A model generated the notes under the pieces. It had not been told where the DNA came from and did not search any database. It saw nothing but the letters and a program-made list of their open reading frames with translations. A DNA stretch of 64,000 nt from Henckelia pumila (Eukaryota > Streptophyta > Magnoliopsida > Lamiales > Gesneriaceae). Shown piece by piece: positions 11,379 to 23,781 of this stretch (the stretch's first letter is position 1; each line of letters opens with the position of its first letter). The position numbers and the translations under genes were made by a program. The DNA is taken from NCBI RefSeq assembly GCF_033568475.1, contig NC_133120.1, positions 139,186,109 through 139,250,108 of the forward strand, read 5' to 3'.

Positions 11379-13507
11379 TCCCAGACCAATTACGATTGAT
11401 ACCCGGTGCAGCGGAAGTTTAAAATTTTCTCATGGAACGTTTCCATGGTGTGGGTATCAACCATACGACGATTGAATTACGTGTGTGTAAAATTCAAATA
11501 ACAATTAAATAAATTTTACCTCAAATCTCGCAACGAGATTAATGGACACCAACAGAACAATTCTGCTCTTGTTGTCTCTCCCTGGAACCGATGAACGCCT
11601 TCAATCAGGTCCACGAACAGAGGTTTAATCCCTCTGATAGATTGCACTAGAAAATCTATCAGAAGTTTTCTGCGAAGAGAATACACGAATTTGATTCGTT
11701 ATTCCTTACTGCGATTCAAAATCACAGACCGGAATTTTCTCTGACAGAGCAAGGAGGGGGTTCGGCCGAAAATATTGAGAGAGAAAGTCTAGGGTTCGAA
11801 ATTTTGCTCTCAAAATAATGACCTGTTGTGTCTAATTTCTGTACTGAAATAACTTATTTATAATGCAGGCCACTAACACCTTAGGGCCCATTAGTCATAA
11901 GCTGGGGCCCGACAAGCAAAGCCCGCTCGTTCAGAAATTAATATAAAATTCATCGTGACTCCGATTGATGAAACGATTTCACCAATGTGCACAGAAACCA
12001 TTTCTGCACGTTTTAAAGTCAAAATAAATTTTCCTGAATCCGAATTCAGTGGTTTCCAAAAATGTCCATCCCTATGTCATTTTAGGAAATCCTACTCCCT
12101 TACTCTTATTTAAGAAGTCCAACTCCTTAGTTCATTAAATTTAACTCTTTAAATTTAACTATCTCAACGGGATTAAAACTCCATTACACTGTGTGACCCT
12201 CAATGGTTCAGGGATACAGCTAGCCGTGGGCTCACAACTCCTTGTGACTCGGAACAACACTTTCCGACTTGCCCAACGAATCATGGTAAAGCGCCTAGCA
12301 ACATCGCCCCATGATTCCCTAGGTATCACTGATAGTGCCTACAAGAACCAGTAGATTTTGGTTAACGTACAGTACGGTCCCTTCATCCATATATCCCGAT
12401 CGAATCAACAACCATTGGTATATCGAGAGTCGCTCAAGATTCGATAACTATGCAATACATCTTGAAGATCAAATTAGTGACATCGCATGTGCTACTAAGA
12501 AACCATTTCTTAAATCACATCAAGTACTCTGGCCAGAGATTTGTCACACTAATATCTCCTCAGATCGCATAGGATATCCACACTCGCAAGTATGTGGTGA
12601 ATCCTTGACAACAATGCATTGACTCCTATATGTGTCGTAACTGTACCCAATCTCGACACCTGATGACCCCCTCAGAGTCGGTAAACGAGTCAAAGCACAG
12701 TACTAGCATATAGAGTCTCCATGATGTTTCAAGTCGTAAGGACTAATGGTGTACAACCAAAACCGCGGACTTTATCCACTCGATAAGTGATAACCACTTG
12801 GAAAGTCCGGATAGGGTAGTTCGACTATTCATCCTATGAATATCCATTTGCATGCTTCGAACATCTCCATGTTCCCTACCAATGAAACGTGGTACTCCGC
12901 ATCGCAAATGCTAGTCTCAAACTCGAGCGATCCTTATCCTTATTATCGGACGGCTCAATCGACTAGGAACGGTTTTAGAATATACAGTGACTATAAGATG
13001 TATTTCATGATAGACATCTCCATGTTCTACCACATCTTACATACACTATAGTATATTCAAGGTCTTTATCAAAACAACAATAGTATATCACAATATAACA
13101 ATATGAAGTAATATAAAGTCATTGCCATAAAAGTGTAAATAATATTAAACAAAAGATTGTTTATACAAAGAGTCAACAAAGCCCATAGCCACACAGTTGG
13201 CTCACTGGGCACCCACTCTTACAGTTGTTGTACAACAGTGAAGATTGTTGACCGGACATTTCGGTTAAGTGAGGGCATCTATGTGTACCGTTGTGGTTGG
13301 ATCCGACGAGTAGTAGTAAATGCTAATGGACATTAGCAAGGGAACATCAGTTGTCTGATCTGTGTGACATTAGCTAGGATCTGATCCTCGAGATCTAGCA
13401 GGATGTGTCACTAGTCTTCTAGCGTGTGAAGAACGATGTCTCTGAAATGACAAAGATAGTCAAGGGTTGACTTAGTAGCCAACGAGGTTGCCTTTGGGGT
13501 CGAAGAT
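11379..13507 (-). repeat. Right 2.13-kb direct repeat: copia-1 LTR (end-truncated) plus flank
   Basis: Matches 5980-8109 almost base for base. It lacks the ~19 bp (TGTTGGAAAACTGGCGAGT) that start the left copy, where GC-rich DNA abuts instead. 13238-13507 is continuous with gypsy-1 sequence to the right. Confidence 0.75.
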
Positions 13508-14802
13508 TTCGCAAGATCATGTCGGATCGAGTTATTTCTTTCGAGTCAGTGAGTCACATCTATGCAGACTGTTTGTCAAAGATATTGTGTTGTAGCAATA
13601 AACGACAATCAGAGACGCATTGTGTGGAAAGTTACTTCGAGCACAAGTATTTCCCAGGATTGACTAGGGAATCGACGAATTAGATCGTTCAGTACTGGGA
13701 CTGATGCGTTCGGCAAGGGAGCGATTTGACTATTGAGAATCCGTTGGGATTTAGTTCCAGGATCAGTATGTTCAACTTGGGAGGTTGGTATGAGCTGATG
13801 GTATTATCAGAGACTCTGAGTTGAGTTATACCAGGTGCAATGACTGTCGAGTTTTGAGACGAAATAAGAAGCGTTTCCATATGTCTGTGCACTGTGGAAT
13901 GTCCCAGTCGAGCATATTGATGGGAGCTTGCCTTAGTCTTGATGAGCGCACAGTGATTGCGAGTATGTATAACTATCAGGAGGATGTCCAACGATTAAAT
14001 TCATGAGGTGAATAACCTATGATCGAGATGATGTAGATCATCAGAGGCGTGATGACTTCCATTTCAATGTATGCGTAACTTCGCAGGCCAATGGCTAGGA
14101 GATGACGTAGCGTCATAAATTGCAAGTGATGATAGTTATCATCAAGGCACAGTGTTGAGGTTATACTAAGGAACGTGGACAGCAGAATGTACTAGACATG
14201 ATGGTTTAAGTTCCCATTATTTCTTGGGAAGCCAGTTGTGCTTCAGAGAGAGTGGGGAGGATAACCAGTCTAGGGAACATTGTGAGCAGTTACGTTGAAG
14301 TATAGACTTGAGTCCACTGGATTATCTTAAAGCGAGATTCATGTTAGAATGTGTCAGCACAATGTTGGGATTAGTGTTTTCCTGACTAGAGGTGTTGAGC
14401 ACCGAGAACTTTTGGAACCATTTGATGGTTAATTTGATTGGTGATTCGACGATTGTCATAATCCAATCAGGTTATAATTTGGTCTTCGTCAGTCTAAGAC
14501 TTTTCCTTGAGACGATGATCTCGGTCAAGCGGATGTTTGTATCCTTCGTGATCAAGGGGATCATGGTCAGAAGGGAAGACGTATCAGTGTTGTGGTACTC
14601 TAGCGCCAGAGGAATTCGACTGTCGACCAGTAGCGCAGTAATTTTCAGCTGGGAAAATGTTAATGCGGTTCAACATTAATGAAGCTTGCAGAGAATTCGA
14701 CGGGAGTCTGAGTGTGTCGGAGGATATTTCGACCAGACACTCGAGCAAGGATTTCTTGTACGTTCTCGAGGTTTTACCTTAGATTCCGAGGACGAAATCT
14801 TT
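13508..14802 (+). other. Degenerate internal region of gypsy-1, right of copia-1
   Basis: About 1.3 kb with no intact frame. The end reads CCGAGGACGAAATCTTTTAA, the usual close of the pol-to-LTR segment in plant gypsy elements. Confidence 0.55.
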
Positions 14803-14816
14803 TAAGAGGGGGAGAA
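14803..14816 (+). other. Gypsy-1 polypurine tract
   Basis: AAGAGGGGGAGAA directly before the 3' LTR. Confidence 0.8.
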
Positions 14817-16278
14817 TGTAGTAACCCGTATCAAGAATTAGCGATTAATGAGTATATTAATCATGTAATCATGTTTAGATTAAGTAAAACATGATTAAGG
14901 AAATTCCAAATGGGTTAACGGAGTCCAGAAATGGATTCAGGACACTCGAAAATAGCCGGGAAGGTCCCGAGGATCCGGAGGGTTCGGAAGCTCCGAACCA
15001 AGTCAGGAGGCTCCGAACTGGATTGGAGGATCCGAACTCAGGATCGGACGCTCTGAAGTGGATCGGAAGCTCCGTCGGTGAGATCGGGCGTTCCGATCGG
15101 GACCAGGGCACGTGTCATCGCTTACGTCAGCAAGGTGACATCATGGCTGATGTAATATTGGGCGATCGGATGCTCCGAAGATGGGATCGGAGGATCCGAT
15201 CATGTTCGGACGTTCCGAACCGGGTTCGGAGGCTCCGAACTCCGTCTATAAATAGGGGGCCGAGATTTCATTTCAAAGTGCACCTTTCCCTCTCTTCTCT
15301 TTGATTCCTAGGCCTTCTAACTCAGATCTAGGGAGTTCTAGGCATCCTATTGGGAATCCGGAAGTGGCATAGCGATCCAGGCGTCGAGGCGGAGCTGTGG
15401 CCTAGTTTTGAGGCAATTGTCATCAGCGGGCTGACGACGGACGCAGGTATAGCTATGGTCTCCTTAAATTATTTAGGAGTATGCAATAGCTTAATTAAGG
15501 CTTTTAGAGCTTAAATAATGATGCATGGATATTTGCATTGTAGAGCTGATATAGGCTGGGAACCTAGAGTGAGACTGCTAGGAACTGCCTGTAGTAAGGT
15601 ACATAAGTACAGACTGAGATAGCCAGCGGGTTTTGCAGGCTTATATGTTGCATTTATGTGTCATATTATTATGCAGCATGTGCATATCATATTGTGCCTG
15701 TCCATCTTGTGAGATGAGCCATGTAGGGCCGCTCAGCCCTGTCTGGACGGGTGATGTCTAGTGACCAATGACTGACGGGTCATGGGTGGCTAGCATCGGG
15801 GAACACAGTCCACGTCCTATAGGAATGAGCAGTGTCGACAGGGTTTGCTCCCCGGGTTGTACCACTCATGTCCTAGGCGCCATTACTGAGCAGTTATATA
15901 CAGTTATTCCAGATATGGATACCCTATCATTTGCATGCATCATATTCGTATGTTTTACCCAGTGCTTTCGTATTGAGCTTAGAGCTCACGCCCAGTCTTT
16001 TCTGTGTATTTGGACACCCCATTCGACGGGGCAGGTGTAGGTGCAGGATTGAGCACCCGGAGCTTGGAGTAGCCAGTGACCAGTGAAGACAGCAGGATTA
16101 GCTGTAGGTTTTGCCTTTAGGCTATTTATTTGATTTGGTTGTATAAATCAAATTGGTTTAACCGGTTGTATTCCGCCGGTCTATTTTTATTTAAGTCTTC
16201 CGCAGCGATTTATTTAATGCATGTTTAATTATGCTCTTAAACTCTGATTAGGTAGTGGATCTGGGTAGGGTCACTACA
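14817..16278 (+). repeat. Gypsy-1 3' LTR
   Basis: 1462 bp. It keeps more intact TCGGA-N3-TCCGA dyads than the 5' copy in the TATA-proximal cluster. TATA box at 15247-15254. Followed by target duplication ATATG. Confidence 0.93.
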
Positions 16279-16782
16279 ATATGCTTCTCACTGTGTCATG
16301 ATGAGCACTCTTTTCTTTTCTAAGTTCTCTGCTTAGAATGGTGTTCATGATCTGAATCTTGTATAAGTGATGTGTATAAACTTAAAGATGCATTTTTACT
16401 TAGAGACGATCGTTTATAATTTGTACTAGTTTACCTCGGTCACCCCACTCAGCAGTTTTGTTGTTTCCTACAGTAGAAAATACTTCACATAAAAAGAGGC
16501 AGATATGTGGTGGACTGAAAATGGAACAAAGGTCTGTGAGCGATATGACATCCAGACAATGCACGCAATAGCATTTCAAGGGATTCGAAGGGGTTACTGA
16601 ATTGCTTAACATTAGAGTACTTTTCTTAATGATAATTTTATGTCGTAGTTCATGTTCTTTTACTGATAAATATCTTTTTAAGTTTACTTTTCATTTTAAT
16701 CTATTCATATTTTTTTTATGTTTGTTTTTATTTTTAATAATTTACAGTATGGAGATACAAATTAAAGGAAAAGAGATTGTTG
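16279..16782. other. Flank after gypsy-1; no gene recognised
   Basis: AT-rich single-copy-looking DNA. It should continue the decarboxylase locus after the gypsy-1 insertion, but I find no decarboxylase exon. Gypsy-3 gag begins abruptly at about 16783. Confidence 0.4.
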
Positions 16783-17676
16783 CGGCTTTTATGAAGTACC
16801 GGATTTTTGTCTACCTCTGAACTGTCTGGATCCACTGGAACTAGAAGAGCTACCACCTGAACACTTAAACTGTTTGTTTTTGCCTTTAAAGAAATTTTTC
16901 TTACCACTGCTACTACCTCCAGCATCAAATCAAGGTGGTGGTGGAATTTGTGGCTGTTCTTGCGGTTGTCTCATCGGCTGTGGTACAAATTGTGTTCCTC
17001 GTTGCCTCAGTATACCTGCTTCAGCCCCCTTTTCCCGATTCAGAGCATCGGCAAAAGTATTCGGTCTTCCCGAATTGACAAGAGTGAACACATGAGGATT
17101 CAAGCCATTGATGAATTGATCGGCTTGAGCTTCATCACTCACAGCAATATGTGGAGCAAAATTCAAAAATCTAGTGAACTTTGCAACATATTCTTTGATA
17201 TTTAACTGTCCCTGTTGCAAACTTGCAAACTCTGCCCCTTTGTCCTTTCGATAAGAAACAGGAAAGAACCGTTGATAGAAAGCAGTTCGAAATACTAACC
17301 AGGTAATAACAGTACCTTGCTGTTCAAACGCTTGCTTTGATGCTATCCACCAACTCTTTGCAAGGCCATGTAGTTGATGAACCACCAATCTCACATGACG
17401 ATCATCATTATAGTCGAGGGATTCAAATAACTGTTCGATATCCTCTAGCCAGTTCTCACAGTCAACAGAGTTCTCAGTCCCTTGCAGTGTCGGTGGTTTA
17501 AATGACTGAAATCGCTTCAAAAGCTTCTCCATCGGATTAGCATCACCAAACACATCAACAGAAGTACTACTCTGTCCATGTTCAGTTGCTGTCACTGGGA
17601 CCTGTGTAGCATTTGTCTATTTTGGTTCATTCACTGCCAAAGTCTGTCTAAATCTCGGTGCTGGTCGGGGAGGCAT
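16783..17676 (-). pseudogene. Gypsy-3 gag fragment
   Basis: The likely start is ATG at 17676 (MPPRPAPRFRQT). An in-frame TAG follows after about 19 codons, and a longer open run starts at 17595. The body is a retrotransposon gag domain: ENWLEDIEQLF, VHQLHGLAKSWW, TWLVFRTAFYQRFFP, GQLNIKEYVAKFTRFL and ADQFINGLNPHV. A TGA at 16930-16932 interrupts PPPPRFDAG-like sequence (a CGA to TGA change would explain it). A Ser/Gly/basic tail continues to about 16783, where similarity ends before any zinc knuckle. The protein forms the capsid-like particle in intact elements. Two nonsense codons and the 3' truncation make this a relic. Confidence 0.85.
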
Positions 17677-18114
17677 ATCTGATAATCAAACAGATTAGTG
17701 TACAATTCATCAGCACATCCTAACACAATTCTGTTTCAGTCCCTCCTCTGATAAGCACACAATGCCTTCTCAAGAGATCGAGTTCTGATTCATTTGCAGT
17801 CTAACATGCTTTCAATCACATCCGATAAATAGATAGCATGCAATTCTTAAAGCTGTAAATCAGTTAAACATGCTTCAAGAATATAGACATAAATAAATCA
17901 GAATAGAAGACTCTATCTACCCCTCTCATCTATTCTCGGTCCGAGAAACTTAACGTTGTAGTAAACCCGCATTTCTAATTAGTGATTAATGAGTAATTAA
18001 TCACGTGATCATGTTTAGATTAAGTAAAACATGATTAAGTAAGTTCCTGTTGGGATAACGGACTTCAGAAATAGATCCAGGATACTCGAACATGGTGGGC
18101 ATGGCTCGGGAGGT

Positions 18115-18372
18115 TCGGACGCTCCGAACTGGTGTTCGAAGGTTCTGAAGAGGATCGAAGGCTCCGTCGGTGGGATCGGAGGACCCGAACAGGGTTAGGG
18201 CTTACGTCATCAATTATGTCATCAAGGTGACATCATGGCTGACATCACTGATGGGACTTTGGAGGACCCGAAGTAAAGATCGGGCAGTCCGATCGTGTTC
18301 GGACGATCCAAAGTTACGATCGGAGGATCCGAACCAGTTCGGACGGCCCAAAGCCGAGTTCGGACGGCCCGA
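18115..18372 (+). promoter_or_regulatory. U3 dyad array of gypsy-2, 20-bp spacing
   Basis: Imperfect TCGGA-N3-YCCGA copies fall in two clusters 83 bp apart with 19-21 bp steps. The last copy ends 8 bp before TATAAATA. The arrangement repeats that of gypsy-1. Between the clusters lies GTGACATCATGGCTGACATC (18227-18246), alike in both families. Confidence 0.7.
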
Positions 18373-18380
18373 ACATCGTC

Positions 18381-18388
18381 TATAAATA
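18381..18388 (+). promoter_or_regulatory. TATA box of gypsy-2 5' LTR
   Basis: TATAAATA in GTCTATAAATAGAGGAGCCG; the copy in the 3' LTR is at 24176-24183. Confidence 0.7.
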
Positions 18389-19475
18389 GAGGAGCCGAGG
18401 TTCATTTGTGACTCGCTCATTTCCTCTCTTCTCTCTCAATTCCTAAGCCTTCTAACTCAGATCTAGGGAGATCTAGGCGTCCTACGGGGAATCCGGAAGT
18501 GGCTTAGTGATCTAGACGTCGTCGCGGAGCTATGGCCTAGTTTTGAGGCTATCGACAGCAAAGGGCTAACGACGGACGCAGGTATAGCTTTGGCATCCTA
18601 AAAATATTTAGGAGTATGCAATAGCTTAATTAAGGCTTTTAGAGCTTAAATTTTTGATGCATGGATATTTGCATTGTAGTAGCAGTAGACTGGACTAGTA
18701 GGCTTGGAGTATAGGCCAGTGGAGCTAGGTTGTCCAGCAGTGTTAGAGGTACGTAAGTACTGACCGAGATAGCCGGCATGATATATTTGCATGTATGTTG
18801 CATGAGTATGTGCTATATGCTTTTTCATGTTTTAGCATGTTTTACCGTCTTAGCACATACATGATTTTACGTGTGACTGCATCCGGGGAGATGTGAGTCA
18901 TTGACAGTCTCCATAGGGAACAATGATCTCATTTTGGACTCGATTCAGGTATGACAGTTTCCATATGGGGCTTGTATTCTGTTTTGGATTCGGGTCAGGA
19001 TGGGGTTGGCTCAGCCCTGATATGGAGTATACGAGTACCCCGCGGAGTCGCTCTCTAGCCGGTACTGTATATTCTCGGCACCATGAGCAAGTGTTTTCAC
19101 TTGAGTTTTAAATCATCTGTGTGCGCATATTTGTATTTATATCATTGCTTCATATTGAGCATTCTAGCTCACGCCCCTGTGTTTGGGTATTGTGTACCTT
19201 GTGGCGGGGCAGGTTTGAGGCTTGACGGTCCAGACGGCTCTCAGCAGGATTGAGCTTGGGAGGGTGTGAGGTTGTAGAGGGTAGGGATTTATTTACCCTG
19301 AACCTTCGATTTGGTTGTATAACAGTACTTATACATTTGTGATAGCGTCGGTTGTATTCTGCCGATGGATTTGTTGTATTTTAATTATCCGCATTTTACG
19401 CTTTAAGCTTTATTTGTGTGCGCTTTTACTATAACTCTGATTAGGTAGTGGATCCGGGTTGGGTCACTACATTTT

Positions 19476-19487
19476 TGGTATCAGAGC
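19476..19487 (+). other. Gypsy-2 primer binding site (tRNA-iMet)
   Basis: TGGTATCAGAGC, 4 bp after the LTR. Confidence 0.92.
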
Positions 19488-19548
19488 GATGCATTGCACT
19501 GGGAATATCGTAAAGCGGATTAAGTAATTATCTGTTCTTATGTAACAG

Positions 19549-22500
19549 ATGGCAGATTATGACGAGAGACACGGTAGCGTAGACGACGGTCGTTGGGGCG
19601 ATCCGGATGATCGTAGACATTGGGGACAGCCCGAGGAGCGCAGGCGAGTGAGCATGCGTAGATTCAAAGAGGTTAGCCCGAAGCCTTTGACGGGTGGTGA
19701 GACAGCTGAAGAGGCGGAGGATTGGCTTGAGAGGATGGAGCAGTGCTTCCAGGAGTTCCGTTGCATGGCTGAGGATAGGATGGAGATTCTTGCCTTTATG
19801 CTTGAGGGCAGAGTGAGGAAGTGGTGGAGATCTACTTCCGCACCGTTCATAGCAGCTAGAGGTGCAGCTACGTGGGTTGATTTCCGTACTGCTTATCAGA
19901 GGTTGTATTTTCCTCGAGCTCTTCGTCAGGCGAAAGCCAGTGAGTTGTTGAGTTTGCGACAGGGGACGATGACGATCGAGGAGTACCAGCGGAAGTTCTT
20001 TGATCTGCTACCCTTTTGTCCTCATGTTGCTGATAGTTCTATGGCGAAGTTTGATCATTTCCTTCAAGGGTTGAACCCTGATATTCATCGGATGGTTGCT
20101 GTGGGCGGCGATGGGACTTACGAGGATTTGGTGGACCGTTGTCGCCAGGCCGAGGACAGTATTCGGAGGAACAGGGGACTTTACTCTTCTTCTTCCAGGC
20201 CAGCGAGCTCTAGTCCTTTGGGTCCGAGAGGACAGTCTTTCAAGAAGCCAGGAGGTACTTCTTCTTCTTCCTCTGGATCTGGTGGAGTGCATAACTTTGG
20301 TAATCAAAGGCCGAACCGTTGTCGTCAGTGCAGACGCAGACATCCGCCAGGACAGTGTGGTAGATCGACCAATGCGTGTTTCCAGTGTGGCCAGGAGGGT
20401 CACATGAAGAGAGATTGCCCGATGCTGGTTGGAACAGCAAGTGGTTCCGGAGGTTCTCAGGCATCTGTTCAGCCACCTCAGTACCAGCAGCCACCTTTCC
20501 AGCAGCGCCAACAGCCGCAGCAGTCTCAGAGACAGCCTACTCAGACTCCTTCTCGGGGTCATTCTTCTTTGAGGCCACGTACCCAGGGTCAGGTCTTTGC
20601 GCTTAACCAGGAGCAGGCAGAGGCTGACAGTGATCGGATGATTGCAGGTATCTGTAGTTTATGTGGTTTTCCTGCATATGTTTTAATTGATACCGGTGCA
20701 TCGCATTCTTTAGTCTCAGCACATTTTTCTAAGAAGTATAGATTGCCGTTTATTCCTTTAGACGTGTTGCTAGTGGTTTCTACTCCTATGGGGAGCAAGG
20801 TTTTAGCCAAGCGTCTAGTTGTGGGTTGTGTTTTGGATTTCGAGGGACATCAGCTTAGTGCTAACCTGATGATTCTAGCGATGGAGGATTTCGATTGCAT
20901 CATTGGGATAGATCTATTGACTACCTACCGAGCAATAGTGGATTGCTATCAGAGGTTGGTTCAATTTCGTCCAGAGGATGACGAGTCATGGTATTTCTAT
21001 GGTGAGGGAGCGCGACCCCCGATGCCAGTGGTTTCAACTCTGAAGGCCCGACGTGATTTAGAGTCTGGCGGGGAAGGCTACCTTATCTACGTCATTGACG
21101 CATCCTTAGGAGAGCCAGATATCCGAGAGATACCAGTGGTTCGGTCTGGGTATCATCAATTGCGAGTTCGACAAGAGGACGTTCCTAAGACAGCATTTCG
21201 TACGCGGTATGGACACTATGAGTTTCTAGTGATGCCGTTTGGCTTGACGAATGCTCCAGCTGTTTTTATGGATCTGATGAATAGAGTTTTCCGCGACTTT
21301 CTGGATAATTTCGTGGTGGTGTTCATCGATGACATTTTGGTGTATTCTCGCAGCATGGATGAGCATGTCTACCATCTCTATACTGTACTGCAGGTCTTGA
21401 GGGAGAGACAGATGTACGTGAAGCTGAGTAAGTGTGACTTTTGGATTGACCGAGTTGTGTTCCTTGGTCATGTCATTTCTCAGAAGGGCGTATCTGTTGA
21501 TCCTACCAAGACAGAGGCTATTTTGAATTGGTCACGTCCGACTACAGCTTCTGATATTCGTAGTTTCCTTGGTTTAGCAGGATACTATCGTCGTTTTGTG
21601 GAGAATTTTTCTCAGATAGCTAAGCCGTTGACTCAATTGACGAAGAAAGACATTTCTTTCGTTTGGTCTGATGCTTGTGAAGACAGTTTTCGTGAGTTGA
21701 GACGTCCTCTGACGACAGCTCCAGTTCTTGCTTTACCATCTGGATCAGGTGGTTTTGTAGTCTTCACTGATGCTTCTCTCCAGGGTTTGGGGTGCGTGTT
21801 GACTCAGAATAGCCACGTGATTGCTTATGCCTCCAGACAGCTGAAGACTCACGAGGAGAACTATCCCGTACATGATTTAGAGCTTGCAGCCATTGTCTTT
21901 GCTCTTAAGATATGGCGTCACTATTTGTACGAAGAACGATTTGAGATCTTCACCGATCATAAGAGTTTGAAGTATCTGTTCACTCAGGCTGAGTTGAACA
22001 TGCGACAGCGTCGTTGGATGGATCTGTTGAAGGATTACGATTGTGAGATCAAGTACCATCCAGGTTTTTCAAATCTTGTTGCTGATGCGCTTTGTCGCAA
22101 AGTCTATGCAAGTTCCCTTCGTACCAGTTCGGTACGGAAGGCAGTGGAAGAGTGTTGTTCTTCAGGATTCACATTCTGTCATAAGAAATAATAGCAAGGG
22201 ATTCGTGTTTCTTCTGTGCTTGCAGAGCCAGCGTTGTATCGACGAATCCGGGAAGCTCAGATTTCTGATCTGAAGACACAGAAGTTAACCCGTTTGGCTG
22301 AAGATGATAATTCTTCTGATTTCCATTTGCAGGGAGACGGTCTGTTGTGTCTTTCTGGTCGAGTTGTGGTACCCGAGGAATCTACTTTGAGGGATGAGAT
22401 CTTATCGCAAGCTCACCGCAGTCGATTCTCTGTACATCCAGGCAGCATGAAGATGTATAAGGATCTTCGCACTCGATTTTGGTGGAAAGGGATGAAGCGC

Positions 22501-23658
22501 AGCGTTTATCAGTTTGTATCCCGATGCCATGTGTGTCAACAAGTCAAGGCAGAGTTTAGACGACCTAGAGGGTTACTTCATAGATTAGAGATTCCTGAAT
22601 GGAAGTGGGAGCATGTGACGATGGACTTTGTCATCCACTTGCCTATGTCTTCCAGGAATTGCGACGCTATTTGGGTTGTCGTGGATGGGTTGTCGAAGTC
22701 AGCGTATTTTCTTCCCTATAACCGCGATTACACCTTTGATAGGATGGCGCAATTGTATGTGCGGGAGATTGTCCGATTGCATGGGATTCCGTTGAGCATT
22801 GTCAGCGATAGAGATCCGAGATTCACCTAGAGGTTTTGGGGTAGTTTCCAGCGAGCCCTTGGTACTACTTTAAGCTTGAGTACGGCTTATCATCCAGAGA
22901 CGGACGGACAGTCAGAGCGCACTATTCGCACTTTAGAGGATATGCTTTGCGCAGCGGTGATGGATTTTGGTCCAGCGTGGCATGATCATTTACCCTTGGT
23001 GGAGTTCGCCTACAACAATAGTTTCCATCGCAGCATTGGCATGGCACCATTTGAGGCTCTTTATGGACGCCGTTGTCGTACACCTTTGTTTTGGGACGAG
23101 GTTGGCGAGCATCAGGTTGAGGGTCCTCAGATGATTCAGCAGATGATTGATGCAGTAGAGTTGATTCGACGCAGGATTAAGGCAGCCCAGGATCGACAGG
23201 CTAGCTACGCGAACACTCACCACAGGCCACTTCATTTTGAGGTAGGGGAATATGTTTTCTTGCGTGTGTCACCTTTCCAGAAGGTGATGAGGTTTGGTCG
23301 CAAGGGTAAGCTAACACCGAGATTTATTGGTCCTTTCGAGATTCTCGAGAAGGTTGGGGATGTGGCTTATCATCTGGCCTTGCCACCCGATCTTTTGGAG
23401 ATCCACGATGTGTTCCACGTGTCCTTGCTGAGGCAGTATGTGGCGGACGAGTCGCATATTTTGCATCCGACTGAGGTAAAGGTAGATCGGGATCTATCGT
23501 ATGTGGAGAAACCCCTGCGGATTCTTGATATGAAGGACAAGGTACTTCGTAACAAGCGTATACCATTGGTGATGGTACAGTGGCAACGCAGAGGGACAGA
23601 GGAAGCTACTTGGGAGTTGGAGAGCCGGATGTTAGCCGAGCACCCCGAGTTATTTTGA
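19549..23658 (+). pseudogene. Gypsy-2 gag-pol polyprotein with chromodomain, internally deleted
   Basis: A single frame of 1370 codons runs from ATG 19549 to TGA 23656-23658. Order by codon: gag (about 30-230); zinc knuckles (CRQC..C near 259, [14 protein letters not shown] 277-290); aspartic protease DTGAS at 381; RT from about 532 with FIDD at 592-595; RNase H (FTDAS 739-743, [10 protein letters not shown]); integrase zinc finger (HPGSMKMYKDLRTRFWWKGM, CHVCQQVK); integrase core (TMDFVIHLP, VSDRDPRF, HPETDGQSER); chromodomain (VQWQRRGTEEATWE, about 1345-1368). An in-frame gap at about 21141 joins DIREIPVV to SGYHQLRV and removes the N-terminal RT with the first catalytic Asp. Stops TAA-TAG (22189-22194) and TAG (22828-22830) interrupt the frame. 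Intact relatives integrate into chromatin marked by the chromodomain target; this copy cannot reverse-transcribe. Confidence 0.93.
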
Positions 23659-23767
23659 GATTTTGTACTTCTTTGTATCGAGTTATACTTGTTCAGTTGT
23701 AATAAAGAACGTTTGGTTGGCTATTTATGTTTTCCTCTAAGAATTAAATTTCGAGGACAAAATTTCT

Positions 23768-23781
23768 TAATTGGGGGAGAA
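23768..23781 (+). other. Gypsy-2 polypurine tract
   Basis: TTAATTGGGGGAGAA immediately before the 3' LTR. Confidence 0.85.

Larger units (their letters stand above)
5961..13237 (-). mobile_element. Copia-1: rearranged Ty1/copia element inside gypsy-1
   Basis: LTR-like copies lie at 5961-7839 and 11380-13237, with termini TGTTGG...CAACA on the left copy. Between them, on the minus strand, is a gag-protease-integrase remnant (8110-9570). RT and RNase H are missing. The right copy, which would be the 5' LTR, lacks its last ~19 bp, and no tRNA primer site adjoins it. The homology between the copies continues about 270 bp past the LTR end, to 8109 and 13507. A minus-strand TATAAATA occurs in both copies (6456-6463 and 11855-11862). 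The copies are almost identical; I noticed one single-base indel near 6770/12168. A clean target duplication is not visible, which fits rearrangement after insertion. Confidence 0.75.
1677..16278 (+). mobile_element. Gypsy-1: 14.6-kb LTR retrotransposon without intact coding capacity
   Basis: Two 1462-bp LTRs (1677-3138 and 14817-16278) begin TGTAGT and end ACTACA. The flanking 5-bp target duplication ATATG (1672-1676 and 16279-16283) is perfect. A tRNA-iMet primer site follows the 5' LTR and a purine tract precedes the 3' LTR, giving + orientation. By eye the LTRs differ at about 36 positions (~2.5%), mostly C/T and G/A changes. No frame of useful length encodes gag or pol, so it is either a strongly decayed gypsy or a large non-autonomous derivative. 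The LTR ends, TATA context and U3 layout match those of gypsy-2, which suggests a related family. It contains copia-1. Confidence 0.92.
17957..19471 (+). repeat. Gypsy-2 5' LTR
   Basis: 1515 bp. Dyads at 18115, 18136, 18155 and 18176, then at 18259, 18280, 18299, 18320, 18339 and 18360. TATA box at 18381. Confidence 0.93.

Noticed and set aside
11045..11475. Overlapping Ala/Arg/Pro-rich frames on both strands
   Set aside because: They are translations of the GC-rich 22-bp tandem repeat; frames stay open on both strands simply because it is GC-rich.
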